DNA of 64,000 bases from Deltaproteobacteria bacterium (GTDB taxonomy: Bacteria > Desulfobacterota > Deferrimicrobia > Deferrimicrobiales > Deferrimicrobiaceae). The stretch lies in assembly GCA_016218975.1 (NCBI GenBank), contig JACRCO010000037.1, positions 124,001 through 188,000 on the forward strand, given 5' to 3'. The stretch's first letter is position 1. The number at the start of each line of letters is the position of its first letter. The notes under the pieces were generated by a model, which was not told where the DNA came from, searched no databases, and saw nothing but the letters and a program-made list of their open reading frames with translations. Below, in pieces: positions 36,795 to 46,139 of the stretch. Made by a program: the position numbers and the translations under genes.

Positions 36795-36959
36795 TCATTT
36801 CAGGTGGGAATCGAAATATTTGATCGTGCGGCGCATTGCGGTCTCCCAGGCCTTTCCCTTGAGCACATGCCCCTCTCCGGTACAGGCGTAAAACTCCGCA
36901 TCGCGCCCGAGGAGAAGTTTCACATTCCCCGCCGCGATTTCAGGATGCCTTTCGGATTC
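36795..36959 (-). pseudogene. C-terminal remnant of an alpha/beta hydrolase
   Basis: The last 50 or so residues of this short frame read like the end of a dienelactone-hydrolase or prolyl-oligopeptidase-like protein: a TGEGHVL segment with the family's catalytic His, then AWETAMRRTIKYFDSHLK. The nucleophile and the rest of the fold are missing, and its 5' part overlaps the end of the next radical SAM gene. It looks like debris of a deleted gene. Confidence 0.55.
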
Positions 36960-38406
36960 CGGGAAACAACTTCTGCTTAAGGAACAGGAACAGGTCCACA
37001 AAGACTCTCCAGAACATTCCCGCCAGCTTCCTGATCGAACGGCTGCGCATGAAAAGCAGCGAAAAGATATCCTTGATGTTCTTCAGGCCTCTCAGGACCT
37101 GCCCTTTTTTGAGCCTTCCCAGCTGGAATTCGATCTGCGCGGTCTTCAGGAACCTCCCCAGTTCCTCCACGCTCAGCTTCGCGGTGTCGAACACGGGAAC
37201 CATGTTCCGGATGTCGAATTCGAACGGAAGGATCCTGTAGTTCGCCCAATCCTGCGACAGCGATATCCCCTTTTCCCGGCAAATACTCCACAACGGGGAT
37301 CCGGGAAACGGGACCGCCACGTAGAACATGGCAAAATTCGGGTTGATCTCCTTCGCGAATTCGATGGTTTCCGGTATCGTCTCCCGCGTATCCCAGGGAA
37401 GCCCGAGCGTGAACGTCGCGGTGGTTTCGAATCCCACCTTGTGGAGAAGACGAAACCCTTCCCGGATCTTGTCCTTCGTCAACCCCTTCTCCATGTTTTC
37501 GAGAACCTCGTTGCTCCCGCTTTCCACCCCGAGCATGACGGCGGTGCATCCCGCATCCTTCATGCGTCCCAGGACGTCCTCGTTGATCAGGTCCGCGCGT
37601 GTCTGGCAATCCCATTCGATCTTGATGTTTTCGACGGAGAGAAGCCCGCAAAAAGACTCAACCCACCTCTTGTCGTAGGTGAACACATCGTTCCAGAAAT
37701 GGAAGGAGTTTACGCCGATCATCTCCCTGGCGCGCCGTATCTCGCGGACGACCCTTTCGGGGCTCCAGACGCGTATTGTTTTTCCCGCGGCAGGCCCCCG
37801 GTAACAGAAAACGCAATTGTACGGGCATCCGCGGGCGGCGGATATGCCCACCGCCCTTTTCCCGTGCAGGATGCCCGTGTAACGGTCCATGTCGAAGAGA
37901 TGCCAGGGGATCGGCGGCAGGGTGTCCAGGTCCTGGATCAGGGGACGCGGCGCATTGTGTCGAACCTTTCCATCGCGCCGGTAAGAGACACCTGCCACAT
38001 CTCCGATCTCTCCTCCCGACACCAGTGTTTCCAGGAGATCCGGCATGGCGGTTTCGCCTTCGCCCCGGATCACGAAATCCACCGTGGAGTTCCCGAGCAC
38101 CTCGTCCGTCAGCACGGAGGAGTGCGTCCCGCCGAACACCACCGGGCACTTCGGAAACAGTTCCTTGACGATATCCGCGACGGAAAGCGCCCCGGGGTAT
38201 GTGGGCGTCAGCGCCGTGATGCCGACGGCATCCGGGGCCGCCTTCCTCACGAGCCGGGCGATGTCCTTCCTCGACTCCCCTTCGAGTCCCAGGTCCACGA
38301 TACCGACCTTGTGTCCGCGTTCCTCGAGGGACGCGGCGATGAAGCCCAGCCCGAGATGGATGAACCCCCGGTCCGTTGCCGCCGGTTGAACCAACAGAAC
38401 GTTCAT
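36940..38406 (-). CDS. B12-binding-type radical SAM protein
   Basis: This 488-residue protein starts MNVLLVQPAATDRG, with a cobalamin-binding-like domain (VVFGGTHSSV, FVIRGEGE) and the cluster motif CPYNCVFC near residue 195. The ATG at 38406, behind GGTGG, is chosen; the longer frame adds 11 residues without a good ribosome-binding site. The reaction is unknown. Confidence 0.88.
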   Translation of the reverse strand: MNVLLVQPAATDRGFIHLGLGFIAASLEERGHKVGIVDLGLEGESRKDIARLVRKAAPDAVGITALTPTYPGALSVADIVKELFPKCPVVFGGTHSSVLTDEVLGNSTVDFVIRGEGETAMPDLLETLVSGGEIGDVAGVSYRRDGKVRHNAPRPLIQDLDTLPPIPWHLFDMDRYTGILHGKRAVGISAARGCPYNCVFCYRGPAAGKTIRVWSPERVVREIRRAREMIGVNSFHFWNDVFTYDKRWVESFCGLLSVENIKIEWDCQTRADLINEDVLGRMKDAGCTAVMLGVESGSNEVLENMEKGLTKDKIREGFRLLHKVGFETTATFTLGLPWDTRETIPETIEFAKEINPNFAMFYVAVPFPGSPLWSICREKGISLSQDWANYRILPFEFDIRNMVPVFDTAKLSVEELGRFLKTAQIEFQLGRLKKGQVLRGLKNIKDIFSLLFMRSRSIRKLAGMFWRVFVDLFLFLKQKLFPGIRKAS

Positions 38407-38493
38407 GATTTTTCCACCGTCAAATGAATTTCCCTGCAACTCCGTGACCCGCGCAACGCTGAATCGCGATTTGCCGTGTCCACCCGGCCACCA

Positions 38494-40149
38494 TCACGAC
38501 AGCAGGCCTGTGCCTGCGATTTCCTTCTCCTTGCAGATGAACAGCGGCATGACTTTCCCTCTTCGCGTGGCGATCGGGTTCACCCGCCTTACCTGGATGG
38601 TGTTGGTCCTCGTCCAGACATCCTTCATGACTCTCGCTCCCACGTATTCCGGGTCGTGGCCGTGGAACAGCCCTTCGAAGATCGTTTCCCGCAGGGCCTT
38701 TTCGTCGAAATCGGCGATTTCCGGGCTGACAAGGATATACAGGCGTGTGAACCCGGATGCGTCCTCCGCTTCCAGGAACTGGTAATTCGTCAGATCGCCT
38801 CCGAACTTCTTCGGAAGCAGTTCTTCCACCAGGTACACCAGGTTGCTGCCTGTGAACGTCATACCTTCCGCCGTAAGCTTTTCGAAACTCCTTATCGTGT
38901 GGATATGTTCCACGTAACCGAGTTCCTCGAACGGGCACCCGCACGGTTTCCGATGAAGGACCCCGTAATCTCCTATTTCCGTGTTAATGAAGATCTTCGA
39001 GCTGATCTCCATCAGGGTAGTGAACAGGAATGCGTCGACCTTGACGTTGGAGTGCTCCACGTCCCTGGCGTGCTGGATCACGGCCAACTTGTCCCTGCAC
39101 ACATGTATGTCGTCCACCTCTCCCGAATTCAGGCAGGCGTGTCCGATCAGCATCAGCTCGTTGCAACCGTACAAGGTGTACGCGCGGCATCCGTAGCTTT
39201 CGATGAGATCCCGCTTCTTTTCGGTCAGCGGCTCCCCCATGAGCCAGAAGACGGTTTTTCCCAGGTTCAACCCCCGCTTTTTCGCCTCCATCACCAGGCG
39301 GAAAGCGGAGCTTGCGTAGGTTACGACGGCATAGCCCGGACCGCCTTTCAGGTTTCCGTCCATCCACTGCGCTATCGTGTGCGTGGAGCCGATATCCACG
39401 AATTCAGGCTTGGGAAGCCGTATTCCGTAAAGCCGGGACATCCGGATCGTCGTCGCCGTCTTCAGCCTGTCTTCCATTGAAGGCTTCATGTTCCGTCCGT
39501 CCACCTGTGAATACCACTTGACGGGGGTATTCCCGGCGACGCCGAACCTCAAGTTGAAGAAAAAGCCTTCCAGGGCAGGCAGAATGGGCAGCCAGACGAT
39601 CGCTTTCCTGCCGGGGATATCGTAAAGCCTTGACGCGTGGATGCCGTAAACGGTGTTCTGCAATATGTATTCCAGGGGCACTTTCACTTTCGTGCTTCGG
39701 CCCGTCGTACCGCCCGTCTGGGTATCAAGGCCGGAAGAGAGAGACGCGTTGTTGAAATCCGTTTCCTTGAATCGGAACGTCCGGTTTCCCCTGACTGCGG
39801 GGATCCTCCCCTTGTATTCCTGGATCGTGAGGTAAACGCCGTCGGAGTGCAGCTTCTTCAAGGTCTCTTCCAGGCCCTTTTCCCCTACCATAGACTCGAT
39901 ATCGCCGAACGAATACCCCGCATGATCCAGCAATGCCTTGTATGGACTCCGCGGATTGCGGAAAACGCATTTCTCCAGCATGGAGAGGAAATTCTTCTCG
40001 CGCTTTTCGACTCCCTCCCTTATGATCTCCATGCTTCGATCGAACGACATGGGGCTTTTCAGCACTTTCCTCAGAATCGCCGTGCTTGTCCGGTAATGTT
40101 GAAGCATCCCCGACATTTTTCCGAAAAGACCCGTCCCCGTTCCGCTCAT
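38494..40149 (-). CDS. PaaK-like adenylate-forming protein (large variant)
   Basis: This 551-residue protein belongs broadly to the phenylacetate-CoA ligase/CapK group. The ATP-binding loop reads TGGTTGRSTK near residue 145, followed by FVDIGSTHT and YTLYGCNE. It has about 110 residues ahead of the ligase core, more than its two neighbours of 425 and 435 residues. It may activate an acyl or amino acid group for glycan decoration. Its stop region overlaps nothing, but its start overlaps the next PaaK-like gene by 4 nt. Confidence 0.8.
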   Translation of the reverse strand: MSGTGTGLFGKMSGMLQHYRTSTAILRKVLKSPMSFDRSMEIIREGVEKREKNFLSMLEKCVFRNPRSPYKALLDHAGYSFGDIESMVGEKGLEETLKKLHSDGVYLTIQEYKGRIPAVRGNRTFRFKETDFNNASLSSGLDTQTGGTTGRSTKVKVPLEYILQNTVYGIHASRLYDIPGRKAIVWLPILPALEGFFFNLRFGVAGNTPVKWYSQVDGRNMKPSMEDRLKTATTIRMSRLYGIRLPKPEFVDIGSTHTIAQWMDGNLKGGPGYAVVTYASSAFRLVMEAKKRGLNLGKTVFWLMGEPLTEKKRDLIESYGCRAYTLYGCNELMLIGHACLNSGEVDDIHVCRDKLAVIQHARDVEHSNVKVDAFLFTTLMEISSKIFINTEIGDYGVLHRKPCGCPFEELGYVEHIHTIRSFEKLTAEGMTFTGSNLVYLVEELLPKKFGGDLTNYQFLEAEDASGFTRLYILVSPEIADFDEKALRETIFEGLFHGHDPEYVGARVMKDVWTRTNTIQVRRVNPIATRRGKVMPLFICKEKEIAGTGLLS

Positions 40150-41423
40150 GACAGCCTCGAGATCACGGCGCGGACTTTCCCCGAAGGCTCTCTCGGTATA
40201 TCGTCCACCTCCCTGCAGACGATCCCGATTCCGTTACCGAGTATTTCCTTGAGTTTTTCCTCCACTCGAACCGCCGTATCGGGCTTGAAGCCTTTCCCCG
40301 CAGAAATCCATGCCACCACGGAATCGGCGTTTTCCTGTATCACCCGGAATTGCCGGATGCCTGGTATGTGGTCCAAAGTTCCGGTGACCATCATCGGTGA
40401 GATTCTCCTCCCCCCCTTGAGCACGATGAAATCCTCGTCCCTTCCTTCGATTATCTCCATAAGCGGAAGCGCCCGGCCGCACCCGCAGGTCTTGTCCGAC
40501 GGGACTCCGAGATCCCCGATCCGGTACCGGATGAACGGCATCGCATAAGAATGAAGGTTGGTGATCACGACATCTCCCCTCTGGCCCGGCATCACATGCC
40601 GGTTGTCCTTGACGAATTCAACCACCAGCGTGTCCACGTTTATGTGGTATCCATTGTGCTTTTCGCATTCCCAGGCGATATTTCCGCATTCCCTCGCGGC
40701 GTAACGGTCGAACGGCATCACGCCGAAAGCGGCGGCGATTCTCTTCCTGTCCTTCGCATGAAGGACCTCTGCGGCCGTCGAAACGACGGCAGGGCGTATT
40801 CCGTTTCTCGGCCCTCTTTCGGCGACAAGCCGTGCTACTTGCCCGAGGCTGGACGGATAACCGTGTATGAAATCGGGACGCGCATCCGCAAGCATCCGCA
40901 TCTGCTCCTCGGGTTCGAGGAAGCAGGAAATATTCACCGACCTCGCCAGGCCGAGAGACTGGTACCATCGCCTCCTCGTGTCGAAACTGTGGGGGTCGAG
41001 GATGAAGGCCCGCTTGTGAAGGAACGAAAGCCCGTTTTCGAGAAATGAGCGAAGGTATACGAGGTCGATGCACTCGTAATCTTCCCGGGTCAGGTAAATA
41101 TGGGTCGGCATGCCGGTCGATCCGCTCGTGAAGACCGCCAGGCAACGCTTCGGATCGACGTTCGCCGCCAGGACTTCCTTCCTGTCAAGCGACCGCATAA
41201 CTTTCTTTTCGGTGATGGGAACTCTCGCGAGGTCCTCGACGGATTGCACGTCATCGGGCTTGATGCCCGCTTCGCGAAACAGATTCCTGTAGTACGGCAC
41301 GTTTTCGCAGGCATGGCGGATCAGGGCATTGAGCTTTCGCCGCTGGATTTCCTGGAGTTGGGGCATTCCGAGCCCGACGTTTTCCCTCAACTTCTTCAGC
41401 TTGATTATGGAGTCGATCACCAT
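40146..41423 (-). CDS. PaaK/CapK-family adenylate-forming protein
   Basis: This 425-residue protein has the P-loop FTSGSTGMP near residue 112, the AARECG motif, CGCGRALP and a C-terminal PSGKVRAV with the probable catalytic Lys. Relatives occur in capsule and exopolysaccharide loci, where their substrates are largely unknown. It is a paralogue of the product of 59866-61173. Confidence 0.86.
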   Translation of the reverse strand: MVIDSIIKLKKLRENVGLGMPQLQEIQRRKLNALIRHACENVPYYRNLFREAGIKPDDVQSVEDLARVPITEKKVMRSLDRKEVLAANVDPKRCLAVFTSGSTGMPTHIYLTREDYECIDLVYLRSFLENGLSFLHKRAFILDPHSFDTRRRWYQSLGLARSVNISCFLEPEEQMRMLADARPDFIHGYPSSLGQVARLVAERGPRNGIRPAVVSTAAEVLHAKDRKRIAAAFGVMPFDRYAARECGNIAWECEKHNGYHINVDTLVVEFVKDNRHVMPGQRGDVVITNLHSYAMPFIRYRIGDLGVPSDKTCGCGRALPLMEIIEGRDEDFIVLKGGRRISPMMVTGTLDHIPGIRQFRVIQENADSVVAWISAGKGFKPDTAVRVEEKLKEILGNGIGIVCREVDDIPREPSGKVRAVISRLS

Positions 41424-41453
41424 ACGGCAAGTCCGCAGCGGACAAAGCTCCCT

Positions 41454-43007
41454 TCAGGCCTTGCCCGGTTTCTTCACGACTTTGAAAAGAACGCCCACGG
41501 GAACGAAATCGTACTCGTCGCGAAGTTCCCTTACCCGGTAATAATATTTTTCCATCGATGCAAGGTAGATATCCCTGGTCCCGTAATTACCGGCCACCGT
41601 CGTTTCGGGGGTTCTTTTCGCGAACGATCCGGAAGGCAGCACCTTGACGTCGTTTCCCATCCCTCTTATTTCCTGGCAGTACCGCAACACCGTGAAGAGG
41701 GTGTGATCCGCGATGATGATCGCGCCGGGACCGGCCGTTTTCAGCGCTTCATCCGCGTATCGCACCGCGCCGGTGTATCCCCTTTTCCCCGGGTAAAGGA
41801 AAAATTCCTCGTTGTCCCTGTAGGGGATGCTCCTTGCGTGCAGAAGATCGACTGACAGCTTTTTTGAAGCGTATGGCGCCACGCTGTAAAGGAATATCGG
41901 CAACGCAACGATCAGGAACAACATTACGGCGCAGACCGGCTTGCCGGGATATCCCTTCCTGCGGAAATAATCCGCCAACGCGGCAAATCCGCAGCCGATG
42001 AAGATGGAAAACACCGCGTAGTCCGGGATGTAGAACGTGTACTTGGTGGTGCGCGCCGCTCCCGGTCCGAAGGTCAGAAAAAACGCCATGTTGATCAGGA
42101 TCAGGAGGGACAACAGCAGTCCGGCGTCACGATTTTTCCTGAACACGGCGGTGATGCCGAACGCGCCAAGCGCGATTCCCGCCAGCGGGAACTGGTAGAA
42201 AAGGTAGGCAAGATACATGAGAAAGTCGTGGAACACCTTCAAGGATACCGTGAACATCGCCTTCTTGTGCGCCCCTCCGGCCGCGGCATTCGCCACGGCG
42301 GCGGCCTGCCTTCCGGCGATCAATTTTCCGATGAGGAGATGGATCATCAGGGCATTACCGATGAGGAAGGAAAGGATCGTGAAACCCGCGGTCCTGATCG
42401 AGAGAAGGACCCTGCGGTCCGTAAGCGCGATGAAAACGAAAAAACCGACTATCGAAAGCGCCATGATCAAATGGTTGGCCAACCCGAGCCCGAAAAGGAA
42501 CGCCGCGGCGTACAGCAGGGAATGCTTTTCCGGCATCCTCCTCCATTTCAGCAGGACCAGCACGATGGCGGTTATGAAAAATGCATTCAAATCGTAGACT
42601 TCCGTTATCACCGCGTGGAGCCAGAATGCGTGCGAAACGGCAAGGGACGAAGCCCCGGCGATCGAAGCCGCAACCGACCCCGTCAATTCGAAAACGACGA
42701 GATACACCATGGAAACGGCAAGCGACGCCGTGACGGCCGTGAGCAGGTTCAGGCTGTACGCCGGCTCGAACGGAAGAAAAGAGAACAACCGCCCGAGAAT
42801 GACGAACAGGGGATGGGAATCGGCGGAAATATCGAGATGCAACCTTTTCGCATGAATCGCAAACTCGGCGCTGTCGCCCCATATGACCGTGGGGGCGAGC
42901 GTCGCAAGATAGAAAAGGAACGACAGGGCGAAAACGAGCCCGGCCGCGGCATGCGGGCGGAGATGCGGGGCGGGGGCAGGGCTCCCTGTATACGGCGTGC
43001 CCTTCAA
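41454..43007 (-). CDS. DUF2723-type multi-pass membrane glycosyltransferase
   Basis: This 517-residue protein has roughly eleven hydrophobic helices. Near its first loop it has TVIWGDSAEFAIHAKRL, close to the conserved GDS-E motif of DUF2723 (protein O-mannosyltransferase-like) proteins, and a soluble C-terminal domain. It would transfer a sugar from a polyprenyl-phosphate donor on the periplasmic side. I prefer a TTG start at 43007, where TTGA couples it to the csaB-like gene; an ATG at 43055 is possible. Confidence 0.8.
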   Translation of the reverse strand: MKGTPYTGSPAPAPHLRPHAAAGLVFALSFLFYLATLAPTVIWGDSAEFAIHAKRLHLDISADSHPLFVILGRLFSFLPFEPAYSLNLLTAVTASLAVSMVYLVVFELTGSVAASIAGASSLAVSHAFWLHAVITEVYDLNAFFITAIVLVLLKWRRMPEKHSLLYAAAFLFGLGLANHLIMALSIVGFFVFIALTDRRVLLSIRTAGFTILSFLIGNALMIHLLIGKLIAGRQAAAVANAAAGGAHKKAMFTVSLKVFHDFLMYLAYLFYQFPLAGIALGAFGITAVFRKNRDAGLLLSLLILINMAFFLTFGPGAARTTKYTFYIPDYAVFSIFIGCGFAALADYFRRKGYPGKPVCAVMLFLIVALPIFLYSVAPYASKKLSVDLLHARSIPYRDNEEFFLYPGKRGYTGAVRYADEALKTAGPGAIIIADHTLFTVLRYCQEIRGMGNDVKVLPSGSFAKRTPETTVAGNYGTRDIYLASMEKYYYRVRELRDEYDFVPVGVLFKVVKKPGKA

Positions 43008-44194
43008 CAGGCAAGCCCCTTTTCCAGGAACGTTTCTATCATCCTCTCGTTGCACTTTTCGGCCTGTGATTTCATCAAGGCGAGCTTCTCCGAAAGAATA
43101 TCCCGCCGGCCCGGGGATTCGGAAAGCAGGTCGCTCGCGGCCCCGACAAGCGCATTCCTGTCAAGCCTTCGGACGTCGAAAAGGTACTTCTCCCTCCCCA
43201 CCCGGTACATGAGGTTCCTGATCTTCGTCTCTTCCTCGTAGGTCATTGCAATGACCGGAACGGCGGCGGCAAGCCCCATGATCACGCCGTGCAGCCTCAT
43301 GCTTATCACCAGGTCCATCTTCCTGATCACGCCGAGCAATTCCGGCGGGCTCAGATCCATCGGCAGGATGGATACGCGGCTTTCCATCCGCGCGGCAAGC
43401 CTTTTCGACGCGGCGACATCGACCGTATCCTTGTCTCCGCTCCTGCCCGTCCAGCCGTCCCTGTACGCTCCCATGGGAAGCATCACGATGCGGGCGTTCG
43501 ATTCCCGCGCGACGGCGTCCAGGACCTCCGCCAGGACCGCCTTGTTCGAGTCATCCCATGGAAGCAGTTCCTGTACGCAAACACCGACGAAACGCTGATC
43601 GGCATTCCCTTCGATATTCTTTACCGCCTGCAGGGTCTTTTCGTTCCAGGCCGGCTCCAGAAGGAAAACGGGGTCGGCGGAAACGAGGATCTCCTTCGTC
43701 ACGCCGAACGCGCGAAGAAGGGATTCCGACTCCTCGTCCCTGACGGAAACGAAATCGGCCGCGTTCGCCGCATACCGGCAGAGCTTTCCGCTCCACGTTG
43801 CCCTGACCGGCCCGATACCGACACAGTAAAGCGCAAGAAGTTTCTTCTTGATCCTGGACAGGAACGCCATGGCCGCGAAAAACGGTATGGGATAGCGGTT
43901 GTAGATGTCCTGGAATATTCCCCCTCCTCCGATAATCACCAGGTCCGCCTCGTTGAATGCCCGGTTGATCCCGGAAAAATCCGATTTCCCGGCTTTGCTT
44001 TTCGACCCCATTCTCAGAATTTTCTTTACCTCGGGCATGCCTGCGGTGATCTTCCGCGTTTTTTCCGGATCGAAGGAAAGGATGTGAAACTCGGGTTCCC
44101 TGATCCGCGATCGGAGGAAGAGCAATTCCGAAACCAGTATGGCTTCGTCTCCGGCGTTTCCCGCGCCGAACCATCCGATCAGGAATATCTTCAA
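43004..44194 (-). CDS. polysaccharide pyruvyl transferase family protein (CsaB-like)
   Basis: This 396-residue protein starts KIFLIGWFGAGNAGDEAIL and carries the family's GGGGIFQD, LYCVGIGP and SMRLHGVIMGLA segments. CsaB-type enzymes put pyruvate ketals on surface glycans. The start is a TTG at 44194 behind GGAG and overlapping the upstream stop (TTGA); the longer frame to 44587 only reads through the peptidase gene. Confidence 0.88.
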   Translation of the reverse strand: MKIFLIGWFGAGNAGDEAILVSELLFLRSRIREPEFHILSFDPEKTRKITAGMPEVKKILRMGSKSKAGKSDFSGINRAFNEADLVIIGGGGIFQDIYNRYPIPFFAAMAFLSRIKKKLLALYCVGIGPVRATWSGKLCRYAANAADFVSVRDEESESLLRAFGVTKEILVSADPVFLLEPAWNEKTLQAVKNIEGNADQRFVGVCVQELLPWDDSNKAVLAEVLDAVARESNARIVMLPMGAYRDGWTGRSGDKDTVDVAASKRLAARMESRVSILPMDLSPPELLGVIRKMDLVISMRLHGVIMGLAAAVPVIAMTYEEETKIRNLMYRVGREKYLFDVRRLDRNALVGAASDLLSESPGRRDILSEKLALMKSQAEKCNERMIETFLEKGLAC

Positions 44195-45381
44195 CCCGGC
44201 TCCGTCCGGAACTCCTTCTTCGCCTTTTCGAGCAATTCCGGGGCAGCGAAAAGATCCATGGCGGTCTGCGCCATGATTTCCGCCCCCAGCATCATGACCC
44301 GGAAACCTTCCTCGGAATTGGATGCATGCAGAAATTCCCGCGTGTGGGGAAAAATCCTGTCCCCAAGGCGCACGGCAAGCTCGCATGAAGGCACGACCCT
44401 CGACACGTTTCCGAAATCGGTCGACCCCCTCCCCTTTTTCCTGCCTTCGATGCGGAGGCCGGCCCTCTCCAGGTTCCGGGATACGGCTTCCGCAATCGTG
44501 GCGTTGCTTCTCATCGATTCGTAAAGGTTGTTGAAGACATTTATATTCAATGTGGCGCCCGTTGCCATGGCCGCGCCCTGCGCGCATCTCTTCACCTTAT
44601 CAACGGTGTCCTTCAACGCCTCGCTGTTGGAGGAACGTATGAAAAAGCGGGCGGCTGCGCGTTCCGGGACGATATTCGGAGCATCTCCTCCATGTGTCAC
44701 GATCCCGTGGATCCGTATGTCGTCCCTGACGTGCTGCCTCAAGGCGTTGACGGCGTTGAAGGTCTGAAGGACGCCATCCAGGGCGTTGATGCCGTCCCAT
44801 GGATTCCCCGCCGCATGGACCGCCTTCCCAAGGAATTCGAACTCGAGGCCTATCAGGGCGGTTGTTTCCCCACCCACCGTGGTAAGTGGCATCGGGTGAA
44901 AACATATAGCCGCGTCGATCCCGTCGAAGCATCCGCTTTCCACCAGTTTCACCTTCCCGCCCGCACCGTCGACCCCGGCTTCTTCCGCCGGACACCCGAC
45001 TACGGCGATCCGTCCCCGCAGTTCACCGAACACCTTGCTCAATCCGACGGCCGCTCCCGCGCCTGCCGTACCGATGAGATTGTGCGCGCACCCGTGTCCA
45101 AGACCGGAAAGCGCGTCATATTCCGCGATAAAAGCCACCGTGGGACCCGCCGAATGTTCCGGATAGCATGCGATGAAAGCGGTCTCCATACCCGCGATTC
45201 CACGCGTGACATCGAATCCGTTCCGCACCAGGAGATCGACGAGCTTCTTCGAAGACTCGTACTCCTTGTAGCCGATTTCGGGATTTTCATGGATCGACCG
45301 GGCGATCTCCACCATTTCTTCCCGCAACCGCCCTATTTCCACGCTCAAACGATCTTTCATTTCATGATGGCGATTCGTCAC
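44191..45381 (-). CDS. M20 family amidohydrolase (PM20D2/AbgB-like)
   Basis: This 396-residue metallohydrolase has the metal-binding GHGCAHNLIG near residue 95, the catalytic CPAEEAG near 130, FHPMP and the dimerisation-domain GKAVHAAGNPW. Relatives cleave aminobenzoyl-glutamate or abnormal dipeptides. It is coupled by ATGA to the proteasome-like gene upstream and by TTGA to the csaB-like gene downstream. It has no signal peptide, so it is cytoplasmic. Confidence 0.88.
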   Translation of the reverse strand: MTNRHHEMKDRLSVEIGRLREEMVEIARSIHENPEIGYKEYESSKKLVDLLVRNGFDVTRGIAGMETAFIACYPEHSAGPTVAFIAEYDALSGLGHGCAHNLIGTAGAGAAVGLSKVFGELRGRIAVVGCPAEEAGVDGAGGKVKLVESGCFDGIDAAICFHPMPLTTVGGETTALIGLEFEFLGKAVHAAGNPWDGINALDGVLQTFNAVNALRQHVRDDIRIHGIVTHGGDAPNIVPERAAARFFIRSSNSEALKDTVDKVKRCAQGAAMATGATLNINVFNNLYESMRSNATIAEAVSRNLERAGLRIEGRKKGRGSTDFGNVSRVVPSCELAVRLGDRIFPHTREFLHASNSEEGFRVMMLGAEIMAQTAMDLFAAPELLEKAKKEFRTEPG

Positions 45382-46127
45382 GATGGGCCTTTCCGGAGTC
45401 CATCCTCCGCAGGCGCATCCGGATAGCCGTCAAGCGAAGCGTGGAGAAGTTCGTGGAATTCCCCTTCCAGCCGTTCGGAGTTCTTCCTGAGAGCCTCCAC
45501 ATCTTCGTCCGTTGCCCAGCGAAAACCTTCCTCGGGGGTTATTTCCGCCAAACGGATCGCTCCTCCCACGGTCTTTTCCGACTTCATCGTAGCGTTGAGC
45601 AGCAAAACAGCCAGCTCTTTCATCTTTTCCAGCCGGGCATCCCTTATATAGAGCCTTTGGAGAAAAAACCGCGCGATGTGCCATTGACCCGCCAACAGGC
45701 AGCCATGCCGCATGTTCTCATCAAGGAAGCCCGGGCTTTGGAAATTGACTATGACGGGCTCGGCCGATCCCTTGCCGTATCCTGCGAGAACGAATCCGAC
45801 GTCCTTGTCTTGCCTGTGATTACCCGGGTTCTCCCTGCTCCATTTTTCGCTTTCCCGTTTGAAAACCGCCCTGCATTCCTCCAGAAGCCCCTCCTGCGAC
45901 GCCGCCAGCGACGCGTTCGCCTCGATCCGGTCCCGGAGGGCGCCGATTCCAGCGGATCCGATGTTCGAATTACCGTACGTCTGGACTCCCCAATCGCGAT
46001 CAAGGCGGATAAATTTCACGGAATTGTCCTGGACCTTCGGTCCTTCCAGCGTATAACCTTCCGTTACCCGGCTGTCGGCAGCCATGACCAGTCCGTAGGC
46101 CGCCTTGAGAGCCACCGTCAGGGACAA
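45378..46127 (-). CDS. proteasome-like Ntn-hydrolase, probably the active partner
   Basis: This 249-residue protein opens SLTVALKAAYGLVMAADSR, the beta-strand and turn of a proteasome beta subunit. After Met removal Ser2 would take the place of the Thr1 nucleophile, with Asp18 at the Asp17 position and Lys38 (VKFIRL) near the Lys33 position. The start is a TTG at 46127, seven nt after GGAGG. It is a diverged paralogue of the product of 46879-47604, sharing ARFFLQRL and the EEGFRWATDEDVEALRKNS ending. Proteolytic activity is inferred only. Confidence 0.72.
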   Translation of the reverse strand: MSLTVALKAAYGLVMAADSRVTEGYTLEGPKVQDNSVKFIRLDRDWGVQTYGNSNIGSAGIGALRDRIEANASLAASQEGLLEECRAVFKRESEKWSRENPGNHRQDKDVGFVLAGYGKGSAEPVIVNFQSPGFLDENMRHGCLLAGQWHIARFFLQRLYIRDARLEKMKELAVLLLNATMKSEKTVGGAIRLAEITPEEGFRWATDEDVEALRKNSERLEGEFHELLHASLDGYPDAPAEDGLRKGPS

Positions 46128-46139
46128 TCCGTTGCCTCC

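Noticed and set aside
36795-37001. Intact small gene of 68 residues
   Set aside because: The N-terminal third overlaps the end of the radical SAM gene and has no family features; only the hydrolase-like tail is meaningful, so it is listed as a remnant.
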